This document shows positions 26,563-35,095 of a DNA stretch of 64,000 nt, in pieces. Source of the DNA: Candidatus Skiveiella danica (GTDB taxonomy: Bacteria > Pseudomonadota > Gammaproteobacteria > Burkholderiales > Burkholderiaceae_C); NCBI GenBank assembly GCA_016721925.1, contig JADKHE010000013.1, positions 558,001-622,000 on the forward strand, written 5' to 3'. The position numbers and the translations under genes are program-made. The notes under the pieces were generated by a model that was not told the origin of the DNA, ran no database searches, and worked only from the letters and a program-made list of their open reading frames with translations. The number at the start of each line of letters is the position of its first letter. The first letter of the stretch is position 1.

Positions 26563-27372
26563 GTGGACATGCAGTCAATTCAAAACTTCCTGAGCACCAC
26601 GGTTTCCGAACTGGCGGTCAAGGTTCTGGCCGCGATTGCCTTCTGGATCGTCGGCCGCTGGCTGATCGGGCGGGTCATTGCGATGATGCAGGCGGCAATG
26701 AACCGCAACCATGTCGATCCGACGCTGACCAAGTACCTAGGCTCCATCATCGCGATTGCGCTGAACATCGCATTGGTGCTGGGCATCCTGGGCTACTTCG
26801 GCATCCAGACCACCTCGTTCGCGGCGATGCTGGCCGGTGCCGGCGTGGCGATCGGGGCGGCCTGGAGCGGATTGCTCGGCAACTTTGCGGCCGGTGCCTT
26901 CATGCTGATCCTGCGGCCCTTCAAGGTGGGCGACTTCGTGAGCATCGGCGGAGTGGTCGGCACGATCCGCGAGCTTGGCCTCTTCGGCACCACCATCATC
27001 ACGCCCGACAACGTGTTCACCATCATCGGCAACGGCAAGATCTTCGGCGACACCATCCAGAACTTCTCGGTGCTGCCGGAACGCCGCGTCGAGCGCGTCG
27101 CCCAACTGGCCGCGAGCGTCGATCCTATTGAGGCCATCGCCCGCCTCAAGGTTGCCGTCGCGCAGATCCCCAACATCTCCAAGACGATGCCGCCGGAAGT
27201 CAACCTGCTGGACATCAAACTGGAGGGTCCGCAGATCGCCGTGCGCCCCTACACGCACACCGACCACTACTGGCAGGTCTACTTCGACACCAACGAAGCG
27301 ATCGTGCGGGTCTGCCAGGAAGCCGGCTGGCCGTCGCCCTCGGCCCTGCACCGCTTCAAGCAGGTCGACTGA
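26563..27372 (+). CDS. small mechanosensitive channel (MscS family)
   Basis: A 269-aa inner-membrane channel that opens under membrane tension to release solutes. Three N-terminal hydrophobic helices are followed by the pore helix LAGAGVAIGAAWSGLLGNFAAGAFMLILRPFKVGDFV with the Gly/Ala packing of MscS TM3. The C-terminus is the cytoplasmic vestibule (VGTIRELGLFGTTIITPDN, SVLPERRVERVAQL). The GTG at 26563 has AAGGAG 7 nt upstream and was preferred to the ATG two codons later. It converges on the OprD-type gene with 48 bp between stops. Confidence 0.92.
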   Translation: MDMQSIQNFLSTTVSELAVKVLAAIAFWIVGRWLIGRVIAMMQAAMNRNHVDPTLTKYLGSIIAIALNIALVLGILGYFGIQTTSFAAMLAGAGVAIGAAWSGLLGNFAAGAFMLILRPFKVGDFVSIGGVVGTIRELGLFGTTIITPDNVFTIIGNGKIFGDTIQNFSVLPERRVERVAQLAASVDPIEAIARLKVAVAQIPNISKTMPPEVNLLDIKLEGPQIAVRPYTHTDHYWQVYFDTNEAIVRVCQEAGWPSPSALHRFKQVD

Positions 27373-27420
27373 CCGCCAGGCGCAGCGGGCCCGGGCCACG
27401 GGCCTGCTTCAGGCCGGACT

Positions 27421-28695
27421 TCATTTGAGCTCGAACGGGTAGTTCAGGATGATCCGGTAGTTCTCGGTCCTGGCACCGCCGCCGGCCGGCACCAGCACCC
27501 CGGCGCGCATGCGCAACCACAGGGGCTGCGCCCACTTCGGCCAGGACTTGTCGGAAAAACGGTAGTTCAGGTCGATGTCGTATTCGGTCGAATTGGCCAC
27601 GGCCGCGCCCGTCGCCGGGTTGATCGCATCAAAGCCCGTGGCGATGTTGCCGGCCAGCATCAGCCCCGGGGCTCCAGCTGCCTTGAAGTCGTAGGCGGCG
27701 CCGAACAGAAACGCTTTCTGGCCCGCACTGTAGAAGTCCTGGATCAGCATCGAGGTGTAGCCCGCCCACGAGGAATAGGGCGAACGCAGACTTGAATTGC
27801 GCCCGGTCTGGTTATAGCCCAGCGTTGCGGTCAGGCCACCGGACGTCAGGTCCGCCTTGACGCCGCCATAGCCCACCGAAAACACTCCCAGCGCATTGCT
27901 GCCGGTGCTTCTCTGGTAGATCGTCTGAGCACCCAGGCGCAGCTTCATGCCATCCGCAACCGCCGTGGTCCAAGCTGCGTCCGCATAGGTGGAGTTGAGC
28001 ACATCGGGAACATGGTAGGAGGACAGCCGCAGGATCAGGTCCTTGACGGGCTCGCCTCTGAAGCCCACCAGCCACATCCCCGAACTCACGTCGGAAGGGG
28101 CGCCAGCCGCCTGCGCCATGCTGATGAAGGTCGTGGCATTGCGCTGCTTCACGTCTGACAGGTAGCCGGCAAAATAGTCCACACCCACCAGCTTGCCGGT
28201 GAGCGCCCCACCCTGGAAAGTTTGCGGCGTCATCCGGTTGTCAAACAGGTTCACCTCCGGTTGATTGACCTCGAAGCGCCCGCCGGTCAGCGTCTGGTCA
28301 AACAGCTTGAGGGCCCCGTAGGCCAGGCCGAGGACCGAGTACCCGCCCTGCGTCGCCGTGAGCAGATTGCTGCCAGGTGCATCGGCCGGCGCCCAGAGCG
28401 GCTGCGAGGTGTAGCCCGTGAGGCCAAAGCTGAGGACATCGCCCAGCCACCCGGACTCGTAGCCCAGCCAGCCACCGAGCGCCCAGGCTTGGTTGGGGTT
28501 CTTGGGCGCAGGGTTGAGCTTGTCGAAAAAGTAGGTGCGCAGCTGCAGCTCGACCTTGCTGTCGCGCACCAGCATGTTTTCCAGCGCGCTGCCTTCATCA
28601 GCCGCAAGGGCGCTGGATGCCGTGCCGGAGAACGCCAAAGCCAGACTCACTGCGCAAGCGGTCCGGGAAAACCTGAATGGAACGATGGATGGCAT
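27421..28695 (-). CDS. OprD-family outer-membrane porin
   Basis: A 424-aa protein with a signal peptide (TACAVSLALAFSGTASSALAAD) and the OprD start SKVELQLRTYFFDKLNP. Further family phrases are GWLGYESGWLGDVLSFGLTGYTSQPL and TGGRFEVNQPEVNLFDNRMTPQTFQG, with the barrel-closing end YRIILNYPFELK. OprD porins take up basic amino acids, peptides or aromatic acids; the substrate is unknown here. AGGAGG lies 6 nt before the ATG. It appears monocistronic. Confidence 0.85.
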   Translation of the reverse strand: MPSIVPFRFSRTACAVSLALAFSGTASSALAADEGSALENMLVRDSKVELQLRTYFFDKLNPAPKNPNQAWALGGWLGYESGWLGDVLSFGLTGYTSQPLWAPADAPGSNLLTATQGGYSVLGLAYGALKLFDQTLTGGRFEVNQPEVNLFDNRMTPQTFQGGALTGKLVGVDYFAGYLSDVKQRNATTFISMAQAAGAPSDVSSGMWLVGFRGEPVKDLILRLSSYHVPDVLNSTYADAAWTTAVADGMKLRLGAQTIYQRSTGSNALGVFSVGYGGVKADLTSGGLTATLGYNQTGRNSSLRSPYSSWAGYTSMLIQDFYSAGQKAFLFGAAYDFKAAGAPGLMLAGNIATGFDAINPATGAAVANSTEYDIDLNYRFSDKSWPKWAQPLWLRMRAGVLVPAGGGARTENYRIILNYPFELK

Positions 28696-28872
28696 TTCTG
28701 TCCTCCTGATCTCAACCCTGGCAGGTGCAAATCACCCAACCGCTTCGCTTATTTTCCATCCCCACAGCGACGCACACGCGCATCGATGTCCAAATCGCCC
28801 ATCGGTCCACGGGCAGTGTGCTTTCGCCGCAACGCACGCTGCCGCTGGCGCCTGTGGCGCTATGCTTGCCGG

Positions 28873-30144
28873 GTGTCCCACGCCGCACCTCCAGGCCCTC
28901 CTCCACCCGCACCGCCGCGCCGCATCGCGCATCTGGACATGGACGCGTTCTACGCGTCCGTGGAGCTGCTGCGCTACCCGCAGCTCAAGGGCCTGCCGGT
29001 GGTCATCGGTGGCGGCCGGCGGCGGCTCGACGAGGCCCTGCGCGAGCACCACGCGGACCTGCCCCTGCATGAAATCCCCGTGGCGGCCTTTCCGGTGCTG
29101 CGCGACTACACCGGGCGCGGCGTGATCACCACCGCCACCTACGCTGCACGCCAGTTCGGCGTGGGCTCGGCCATGGGCATGATGAAGGCCGCGCGGCTGT
29201 GCCCGCAGGCCATCCTGCTGCCGGTCGATTTCGACGAGTACCGCCGCTTTTCACGCCGCTTCAAGCAGTTGATCCTGGAGATCGCGCCGGTGATGGAAGA
29301 CCGCGGCGTGGACGAGGTCTACATCGACTTCACCGACGTCCCCGGCGGCCAGCGCGAGGGCGGCCGGGTGCTGGCCCGGCTGATCCAGAAAAGCATCTTC
29401 GACGCCACCGGCCTGACCTGCTCCATCGGCGTGGCCCCCAACAAATTGCTGGCCAAGATGGCCAGCGAATTCAACAAGCCCAAGGGCATCTCGATCGTGC
29501 AGCCCGACGACCTGCAGACCCTGATCTGGCCGCTGGCCTGCCGCAAGATCAACGGCGTAGGTCCTAAGGCGGACGAGAAGCTGCTGGCGCACGGCATCCG
29601 CACCATTGGCGATCTCGCCACACACGACCGGAGCTGGCTGGCCGAGCACTTCGGCAAGAGCTACGGCGCCTGGCTGTTCGATTCCGCCTGGGGCCGCGAC
29701 GAGCGTCCGGTGGTGACCGAAAGCGAACCGGTCAGCATCAGCCGGGAAACCACCTTTGAGCGCGACCTGCATCCGGTGCACGACAAGGCCGAACTCGGCG
29801 CGATCTTCACGCGCCTGTGCGAGCAGGTGGCCGGCGACTTGCAGCGCAAAGGCTACGTCGGCAAGACCATCGGCATCAAGCTGCGCTACGACACCTTCAA
29901 GAGTGTCACGCGTGACCAGACCCTTGATGCGTTCACGGCCGACGCGCGAACGATCCGCCAGACCGCGGGGCTCTGCCTGAAGCGTGTGGATCTGACCCGA
30001 CGGCTGCGCCTGCTCGGGGTGCGCGTCGGATCGCTCGCCAAGGCATCCGACAACCCGGAAATTGAATTAAAACTGGCACATCCCAGCGCCAGACGGTCAT
30101 CATCAGCTACTCAATCAATAGCAGAAACGCCCCAACTCTTTTAG
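28873..30144 (+). CDS. dinB: DNA polymerase IV (Y family, DinB) with repeat-derived tail
   Basis: A 423-aa translesion polymerase. The palm motif HLDMDAFYASVE (near residue 20) and the catalytic VDEVYIDFTD carry the metal-binding Asp/Glu residues, with CSIGVAPNKLLAKMASEFNKPKG next. A helix-hairpin-helix follows (KINGVGPKADEKLLAHGIRTIGDLA), then the little-finger domain. A loop of about 25 residues after GLPVVIGGG (RRRLDEALREHHAD region) is longer than in E. coli. The GTG at 28873 was preferred; an ATG at 28786 in frame is possible. The last 28 codons are made of dispersed-repeat copy E, so the native C-terminus has been replaced or extended. Confidence 0.9.
   Translation: MSHAAPPGPPPPAPPRRIAHLDMDAFYASVELLRYPQLKGLPVVIGGGRRRLDEALREHHADLPLHEIPVAAFPVLRDYTGRGVITTATYAARQFGVGSAMGMMKAARLCPQAILLPVDFDEYRRFSRRFKQLILEIAPVMEDRGVDEVYIDFTDVPGGQREGGRVLARLIQKSIFDATGLTCSIGVAPNKLLAKMASEFNKPKGISIVQPDDLQTLIWPLACRKINGVGPKADEKLLAHGIRTIGDLATHDRSWLAEHFGKSYGAWLFDSAWGRDERPVVTESEPVSISRETTFERDLHPVHDKAELGAIFTRLCEQVAGDLQRKGYVGKTIGIKLRYDTFKSVTRDQTLDAFTADARTIRQTAGLCLKRVDLTRRLRLLGVRVGSLAKASDNPEIELKLAHPSARRSSSATQSIAETPQLF
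30066..30110 (-). repeat. dispersed repeat, copy E, inside the 3' end of dinB
   Basis: On the minus strand it reads GTAGCTGATGATGACC, TCTGGCGCTGGG, then a GCCAGTTTTAAT arm. It aligns with copy D at 32377-32422 over the whole length. The copy encodes most of DinB's last residues and is the only copy well inside a coding frame. Confidence 0.65.
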
Positions 30145-30243
30145 CGATGTACCGGGATTCACGGCGCGTCGGCGTTCCGTGGCATGCCTTGACTTGGACT
30201 GACGCGAACCATACAGTGAAGTTTCTCCCGTACCCGAACGCCC

Positions 30244-30522
30244 ATGCCCGCCCGCCTGACCCTCTCGGAGTTGCAACGCATCAAGCGCTGGCAAATCGCG
30301 CACCGCGCCGAACATCCGGTCGAATACCACCTGTGGGATGCGGTACTCACCCTCTGGGTGCTTGGCTGCGTGAGCTGGCTCCCCGCCCTGGCGCTGGAGA
30401 TGACCGTTCTGCTCCCCTTGTGCGTTCTGGCCATGTTCTGCCCGGGCCTGTATGTGCGCTGGCGCCAAAGCGCCCACGCCCGGCATCGTCTGCGCTGCGA
30501 CTGGCTCGATCCGGCCGGCTGA
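30244..30522 (+). CDS. small membrane protein, function unknown
   Basis: A 92-aa protein with a charged N-terminus (LSELQRIKRWQIAHRAEHPVEYHLWDAV), two hydrophobic segments (LTLWVLGCVSWLPALAL and MTVLLPLCVLAMFCPGLYV) and a basic C-terminus, typical of a two-pass inner-membrane protein. No domain was recognised. It stands between dinB and queF, with no clear operon partner. The reading frame has normal codon use for this genome, so it is likely real. Confidence 0.6.
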   Translation: MPARLTLSELQRIKRWQIAHRAEHPVEYHLWDAVLTLWVLGCVSWLPALALEMTVLLPLCVLAMFCPGLYVRWRQSAHARHRLRCDWLDPAG

Positions 30523-30598
30523 TTGCGAAGGACCTCATCAACACCCCGACCCGACGCCACACGCCTGAACGCGGCGCAAAGGCGGCGATCAAGCCCTG

Positions 30599-31483
30599 CT
30601 ACTGACGGGCCGTTCGCACGTTGAGCGGAACGCTCTGGGGATGGCTGGTGCGAAACGGGCTGATATCCAGGCCGCCGCGGCGGGTATAGCGCGCATACAC
30701 CGTCAATTTCACCGGCTTGCAGCGCGTCCAGATGTCCATGAACATGCGCTCCACGCACTGCTCGTGAAACTCGTTGTGGTTGCGAAAGCTCACGATGTAT
30801 TGCAGCAGGCCTTCCTGGTCGATCTGCGGCCCGCTGTAACTGATCTGCACGCTGCCCCAGTCGGGCTGCCCGGTCACCAGGCAGTTGCTCTTGAGCAGGT
30901 TGCTGACCAGTACCTCGCTGACCGGCTGCTCGTCCAACGCCGCGCGCAACAGATCCGGCGCAGGGGTGTAGCGCGTGCACTCGATGTCGAGCCTGTCCAG
31001 GCTCAGGCCGTCGAGCTCGTGGATGGGTTCCTGGTCGAAAAGATCCGGGCCCAGCACCTTCACACCCACGCCGGACAACACCGGGCCCCCTTGCCAGACG
31101 GCCGCGCTGATGTCGGCCCGGATGCGCTCCCTGACCGCTTCCGCATCAGCGAACCGGGTGTTGTTGAAGCTGTTGAGGTAGAGCTTGAACGACTTGCTTT
31201 CGACGATGTGCGTGCTTTCGCAAGGCACCAGGATGTGCGCCAGCGCCACCTGCGGCTTGCCGCGCGGGTTCAGCCAGCCCAGCTCGAAGGCTGTCCACAG
31301 GTCCGCGCCGAAAAAGCGCGGCGTCCCCGTGACGCCGATCTCGGCGCGGCTGGTTGCGCGCGCTATCGGGAACAGAAGACCCGGATCGTACTGGTCGACA
31401 TAAGCGGAGGCCTTGCCGAGCTGGGAGTGCCCGGCGGCCTGGGCCGTGGTAGGGGTGCCGGCGGGCAGACTGGACTGGCTCAT
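30599..31483 (-). CDS. queF: NADPH-dependent 7-cyano-7-deazaguanine reductase
   Basis: A 294-aa enzyme that reduces preQ0 to preQ1 in queuosine biosynthesis. It is the long, two-domain YqcD type. The QueF signature PCESTHIVESKSFKLYLNSFN is in the N-terminal domain; the active Cys is in SNCLVTGQPDWGSVQISY, and the C-terminal half has HNEFHEQCVERMF. The start was set at the ATG at 31483, whose ATGA overlaps the stop of the upstream hydrolase gene; the long open frame upstream of it is the shadow of that gene. Confidence 0.95.
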   Translation of the reverse strand: MSQSSLPAGTPTTAQAAGHSQLGKASAYVDQYDPGLLFPIARATSRAEIGVTGTPRFFGADLWTAFELGWLNPRGKPQVALAHILVPCESTHIVESKSFKLYLNSFNNTRFADAEAVRERIRADISAAVWQGGPVLSGVGVKVLGPDLFDQEPIHELDGLSLDRLDIECTRYTPAPDLLRAALDEQPVSEVLVSNLLKSNCLVTGQPDWGSVQISYSGPQIDQEGLLQYIVSFRNHNEFHEQCVERMFMDIWTRCKPVKLTVYARYTRRGGLDISPFRTSHPQSVPLNVRTARQ

Positions 31484-32379
31484 GGGTGGACTTGCTTGAG
31501 AAAAGGCAGCATCACCCGCAGGACCTCGCTGACCACGCCCGGAGGCAGGTCGTGGCCCATGCCCTTGATGACCTCCAGACGGGCCCCGGGAATGCGGCGC
31601 GCCGTGTCCTTGCCGCAGGCCAGCGGTACCAGGGGATCGGCCGCGCCATGCACCACCAGCGTGGGGCACTGGATCCGGCCCAGCTCGCCGGCGCGGGTGC
31701 TGTCGGCGACAATGGCCAGCATCTGGCGCATGGTGCCCACCGGGCGGAAGCTGCGGGTGATGCCAGCCAGGATGCGGGTGCGCAACTCTGCCTCGTGCAC
31801 CACGAAATCGGGGCTCCCAATGACGGTGTAGAGGTTGATGTAATGGTCCACGATGTCGTCGTGGGCATGGCTGGCGGGCTTGCTGAGCAACGCCTTCAGC
31901 ACCTGTGGCTTGGCCCGGGGCAGGCCGCGGGCGCCGCTGGAGCTCATGATGCTGGTCAGGCTCAGCACCCGCTTTGGCGCGGCAATGGCCACGCGCTGGG
32001 CGATCATGCCGCCCATGCTGACGCCGACAATGTGCGCGCGCTCGATCTTCAGCGCGTCGAGCACGCCCACGGCGTCGGCCGCCATGTCGCTCAGGGTGAA
32101 GGGCGCCTTCGGGCTCAGGCCGAGCCGGTGCTGCAGAGTGGCCCACACCAGATTGGGCACACCCAGGTGGTCGAAGTGCTGCGACAGACCGATGTCCCTG
32201 TTGTCGTGGCGGATCACGCGAAAGCCGGCATCCACCAGCCCCTGCACCAACGCGGGCGGCCAGGCAATCAGCTGCATGCCCAGGCCCATGATCAGCAGCA
32301 CGACCGGCCGGTCGTTCTGCGAACCGTCCGCGCCGGTGTCCTCGACCTCGATCTGGATGCCGTTTGCTTTAATTTTCAT
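31480..32379 (-). CDS. alpha/beta hydrolase fold protein
   Basis: A 299-aa protein with the nucleophile elbow VGVSMGGMIAQ (Ser near residue 121), an acid in VVHGAADPLVP and the catalytic His in KGMGHDLP. The oxyanion region LLIMGLGMQLIAWP precedes them. This is the esterase/peroxidase-like group; the substrate is unknown. It overlaps queF by 4 bp and is probably co-transcribed with it. Its start codon (32377-32379) is the first three bases, read backwards, of dispersed-repeat copy D, so its upstream region is repeat sequence. Confidence 0.85.
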   Translation of the reverse strand: MKIKANGIQIEVEDTGADGSQNDRPVVLLIMGLGMQLIAWPPALVQGLVDAGFRVIRHDNRDIGLSQHFDHLGVPNLVWATLQHRLGLSPKAPFTLSDMAADAVGVLDALKIERAHIVGVSMGGMIAQRVAIAAPKRVLSLTSIMSSSGARGLPRAKPQVLKALLSKPASHAHDDIVDHYINLYTVIGSPDFVVHEAELRTRILAGITRSFRPVGTMRQMLAIVADSTRAGELGRIQCPTLVVHGAADPLVPLACGKDTARRIPGARLEVIKGMGHDLPPGVVSEVLRVMLPFLKQVHP

Positions 32380-32422
32380 AGCTGTTGATGACCTCTGGAC
32401 GCTGGGCTGAGGCCTATTTTGA
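32377..32422 (+). repeat. dispersed repeat, copy D, at the start of the hydrolase gene
   Basis: Reads CATAGCTGTTGATGACC, TCTGGACGCTGGG, then GAGGCCTATTTTGAT. It fills most of the 69-bp gap between yaaA and the hydrolase gene. Together with copy E it defines the full-length repeat of about 45 bp. Confidence 0.7.
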
Positions 32423-32448
32423 TCATATTTCCAGGATCCGGCAGTCCG

Positions 32449-33222
32449 TCAGGCGACTGCGCGGCGAAACACCAGCCGGTCGGGCCGGGAAGCGGATGCG
32501 GCAAAGGCATAGCCTTCGAGGTCGAAGGCTTCAAGTTTCTTTGGCGTGCTGATGCGGTGCTGGGTGGCGTAGCGCGCCATCAGGCCGCGAGCCCGCTTGG
32601 CGAAAAACGACACCACCTTGTAGTGGCCGCCCTTGCCTTCCTCAAACACACAGTCGATCACGCGCGCCCGAAGCACCTTGCGGTCCACGGCCTTGAAATA
32701 CTCCTGGGAGGCCAGATTGACCACAACCGGGGACCTGTCGGCGGCCAGGCGCCGGTTAAGGTAGTCCGAAATGCGCGATCCCCAGAACTGGTACAGGTTG
32801 TCGCCGTGCGCGGTGGCGAGCCGTGTGCCCATTTCGAGCCGGTACGGCTGCATGCGGTCGAGCGGTCGAAGCACGCCATACAGGCCACTCAGGATGCAGA
32901 GGTGCTCCTGTGCCCAGGCCAGTTCTGCTGGCTTCAGTGTCCGCGCATCGAGCCCGCCGTAGACATCACCGTTGAACGCCAGCGCCGCCTGCTTGGCGTT
33001 GCGCGCCGTGAATCGCGGCCGCCAGGCCTCATAGCGCGCCGCGTTCAGGGTGGCCAGCGCGTCGCTGAGGTGCATCAGGCTGGCAATCTGCTGCGGGGAT
33101 TTCTGCCGAAGCACGTCGATCAGCTCGGCGGACTGTTTGACAAACAGGGGCTGCGTGTGCGGCAGGTCGGCAGGCGCCGGCGTGTAGTCCAGCGACTTGG
33201 CGGGCGACAATAGAAACAACAT
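32449..33222 (-). CDS. yaaA: peroxide stress protein YaaA
   Basis: A 257-aa protein of the YaaA/DUF328 family, which limits free iron and protects DNA during hydrogen-peroxide stress. It starts with the conserved MLFLLSPAKSLDY, contains AALAFNGDVYGGLDA and LSGLYGVLRPLDRMQPYRLEMGT, and ends with the basic VVSFFAKRARGLMARY region. Length is normal. The start codon overlaps, on the opposite strand, the ATG of truC (shared CATG at 33220-33223), so the two promoters must lie inside each other's coding sequence. Confidence 0.95.
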   Translation of the reverse strand: MLFLLSPAKSLDYTPAPADLPHTQPLFVKQSAELIDVLRQKSPQQIASLMHLSDALATLNAARYEAWRPRFTARNAKQAALAFNGDVYGGLDARTLKPAELAWAQEHLCILSGLYGVLRPLDRMQPYRLEMGTRLATAHGDNLYQFWGSRISDYLNRRLAADRSPVVVNLASQEYFKAVDRKVLRARVIDCVFEEGKGGHYKVVSFFAKRARGLMARYATQHRISTPKKLEAFDLEGYAFAASASRPDRLVFRRAVA

Positions 33223-33940
33223 GCTGGAGATCCTTTACCTGGACGATTATCTTGCAGCGGTGGCCAAACCGCCTGGGCTGCTGGTGCACCGCACCGGACT
33301 GGACGCGGGCGAGACCCGCTTTGCGCTGCAAATGCTGCGCGACCAGTTGGGTCGCCCGGTCTGGCCCGCGCACCGGTTGGACAAGGGCACCAGCGGCGTG
33401 CTGCTGTTCGCGCTGGACGCCGCCACCGCGCGGGCGCTCGGCCAGCAGTTCGAATCCGGCGGTGCGATCCGCAAGACCTACCTGGCCATGGTGCGCGGTT
33501 GGACCGACCCCGAAGGGCTGATCGAGCATCCCCTGCGTCGCATGACCGACGATCTGCGGGTGCCAGCGGCCCAAGGCCCCGTCCAGGAGGCACAGGAGGC
33601 CCGCACCCGCTACCGGACGCTGCAACACCACCTGCTTCCGCTGGCCCAGGGACCGTTCGAGAGCACACGCTGCGCGCTGGTGGAGCTCACGCCTCTGACC
33701 GGCCGCCGCCACCAACTGCGCCGCCACATGAAGCACATCGCCCACCCGCTCCTCGGCGACGCCACCCATGGCAAGGGCCCTCTCAACCGCGCGGTGGCCG
33801 CGCTGCTGGGCCTTCAGCGGCTGTGGCTGCACGCCTTGCGCATGGAGCTGATTCATCCGGCAACGGGGCGCACGGTTGCCATCGAAGCGGCGCCCGGGGA
33901 AGAGTGGGCACGCTGGCGCGCATTCCAGGTCGCTGCCTGA
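33221..33940 (+). CDS. truC: RluA-type pseudouridine synthase, probably TruC (tRNA U65)
   Basis: A 239-aa enzyme with LEILYLDDYLAAVAKPPGLLVHRT at its start and the catalytic Asp in the AHRLDKGTSGVLLFA motif. It also has GRRHQLRRHMKHIAHPLLGD and LWLHALRMELIHP, in the TruC arrangement. It lacks an S4 domain, as TruC does. The ATG at 33221 has no strong Shine-Dalgarno; a TTG at 33197 in frame would lie wholly inside yaaA. Confidence 0.85.
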   Translation: MLEILYLDDYLAAVAKPPGLLVHRTGLDAGETRFALQMLRDQLGRPVWPAHRLDKGTSGVLLFALDAATARALGQQFESGGAIRKTYLAMVRGWTDPEGLIEHPLRRMTDDLRVPAAQGPVQEAQEARTRYRTLQHHLLPLAQGPFESTRCALVELTPLTGRRHQLRRHMKHIAHPLLGDATHGKGPLNRAVAALLGLQRLWLHALRMELIHPATGRTVAIEAAPGEEWARWRAFQVAA

Positions 33941-34021
33941 GGGAGCGTTCGACATGGCGCCGGGCGTGCGGACCCTGGTCTGGACGCCCCGCCGGGAACG
34001 GGATGAGAACGTCAGGACGCC

Positions 34022-34759
34022 TCAGCGGGTGATCACCACCTTCTGGTACAGGCCGCCGAAGTAGGTCTCCTTTTCAACCCCCGCCGGCGTCAATCCCTCG
34101 GGCAGCCAGTCGACGATCTCGCCGCGCCACATGTCGAGTGCAAATGGCTCCAGCGTGCTCAGGATGGGCACCATGAGATAGCGGAACGGGCTGGCCGAAA
34201 CCGGCTTGTGATAGTCGACGAAGATGACCTTGCCGCCCGGGCGTGTGACGCGCAGGGCCTCGGCGATCGTCTTGCGCCGCGCGTCGGCAGGCTGTTCGTG
34301 CAGCAGGAAGAACACCACCACGGTATCGTGGCTGGCATCTTCGAACTGCATGTCGGTCGAATCCTGACGCAGCACCGCAACCTGGCGCGTGGTCTTGAGT
34401 TTCTCGTGCAGGTTCTTGATCTGGATCGGCGCCACATCGATCACGTCCAGACTGGCCGCCGGACTCAGGCGATTGACCAGATGCTCGGTAAAGTCGCCAT
34501 AGACACAGGCCACCTGGAGCACCTTGCCGTCGATGACCTCGCCCATTTCCTGCAAGGCGGCATCACGCAGCCGCGAGAAATTGCCCCACAGGATCAGGTT
34601 GACCAGCCATTGGCGCTCGAACACGCGCACGGCGTTGGGGTGCAGGTAAGCCCACCAGTAGGTATCCTGCAGGTACTTGGGAATGGCAATGGGCTGTAAC
34701 GGAGCGCCCGCCCCCGAAGGGTTCGCATGGGCGACGGTGACTGTTTCTTTGGGACTCAC
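34022..34759 (-). CDS. rquA: rhodoquinone biosynthesis protein RquA
   Basis: A 245-aa protein related to UbiE-type methyltransferases. RquA replaces a methoxy group of ubiquinone by an amino group, giving low-potential rhodoquinone for anaerobic respiration. RquA hallmarks are visible: TYWWAYLHPNAVRVFERQW (residues 33-51), NLILWGNFSRLRDAAL and the altered motif I VLQVACVYGDFT (80-91) where ordinary methyltransferases have GxGxG. VVFFLLHEQP, LEPFALDMW and the C-terminal FGGLYQKVV also fit. It is flanked by intergenic DNA and appears monocistronic. The window also holds ubiE, ubiB and ubiJ for the ubiquinone precursor and frdABCD as a likely user of the product. Confidence 0.88.
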   Translation of the reverse strand: MSPKETVTVAHANPSGAGAPLQPIAIPKYLQDTYWWAYLHPNAVRVFERQWLVNLILWGNFSRLRDAALQEMGEVIDGKVLQVACVYGDFTEHLVNRLSPAASLDVIDVAPIQIKNLHEKLKTTRQVAVLRQDSTDMQFEDASHDTVVVFFLLHEQPADARRKTIAEALRVTRPGGKVIFVDYHKPVSASPFRYLMVPILSTLEPFALDMWRGEIVDWLPEGLTPAGVEKETYFGGLYQKVVITR

Positions 34760-35095
34760 GAAAAAACCTTGTTAATCGCCTGCGTGCCCACCCCGTGCGC
34801 CCGCAAGCGGTTCAATGACAACGCCGCCAAGCGACGCTCAGACGCAAACGAGAACCGGCACCGTCAGCACTGTCCCCACCGCACCCGCAAGATACACCAC
34901 CACGGCAACCTTTGCATCCGGACGCTACCCGAAGTCCTGCGCAACCAACACCAAGGCCGGAACCGGGGTCGGCGATGGCAACGTCTGATTCGATGAATGC
35001 CATGCTTTCCCTTCGATCACCGCAGTGACGGATCTGATTATCCGATTCCCGAAGCGGCGCTTGAAACAACGCCGCTCCAACTCAACGGACCGCCA
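34760..35095. other. intergenic region, 336 bp
   Basis: No gene was recognised. A short inverted repeat AGCGGCG...CGCCGCT (35053-35076, 10-nt loop) lies just beyond the 3' end of the CbcL-like gene and could help end its transcript, but it has no T run. No FNR-type palindrome was seen upstream of rquA. Confidence 0.4.

Noticed and set aside
28222..28872. Long N-terminal extension of the dinB frame
   Set aside because: The first 200 codons run antisense through the OprD-type gene and the promoter gap; Pol IV homology begins only near 28.9 kb.
31484..32146. N-terminal extension of the queF frame
   Set aside because: It lies inside the alpha/beta hydrolase gene in another frame; QueF homology and an ATGA overlap place the start at 31483.
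35053..35076. Inverted repeat as terminator of the cytochrome operon
   Set aside because: A 7-bp stem with a 10-nt loop and no T run is too weak for a separate terminator call; it is mentioned in the intergenic entry only.
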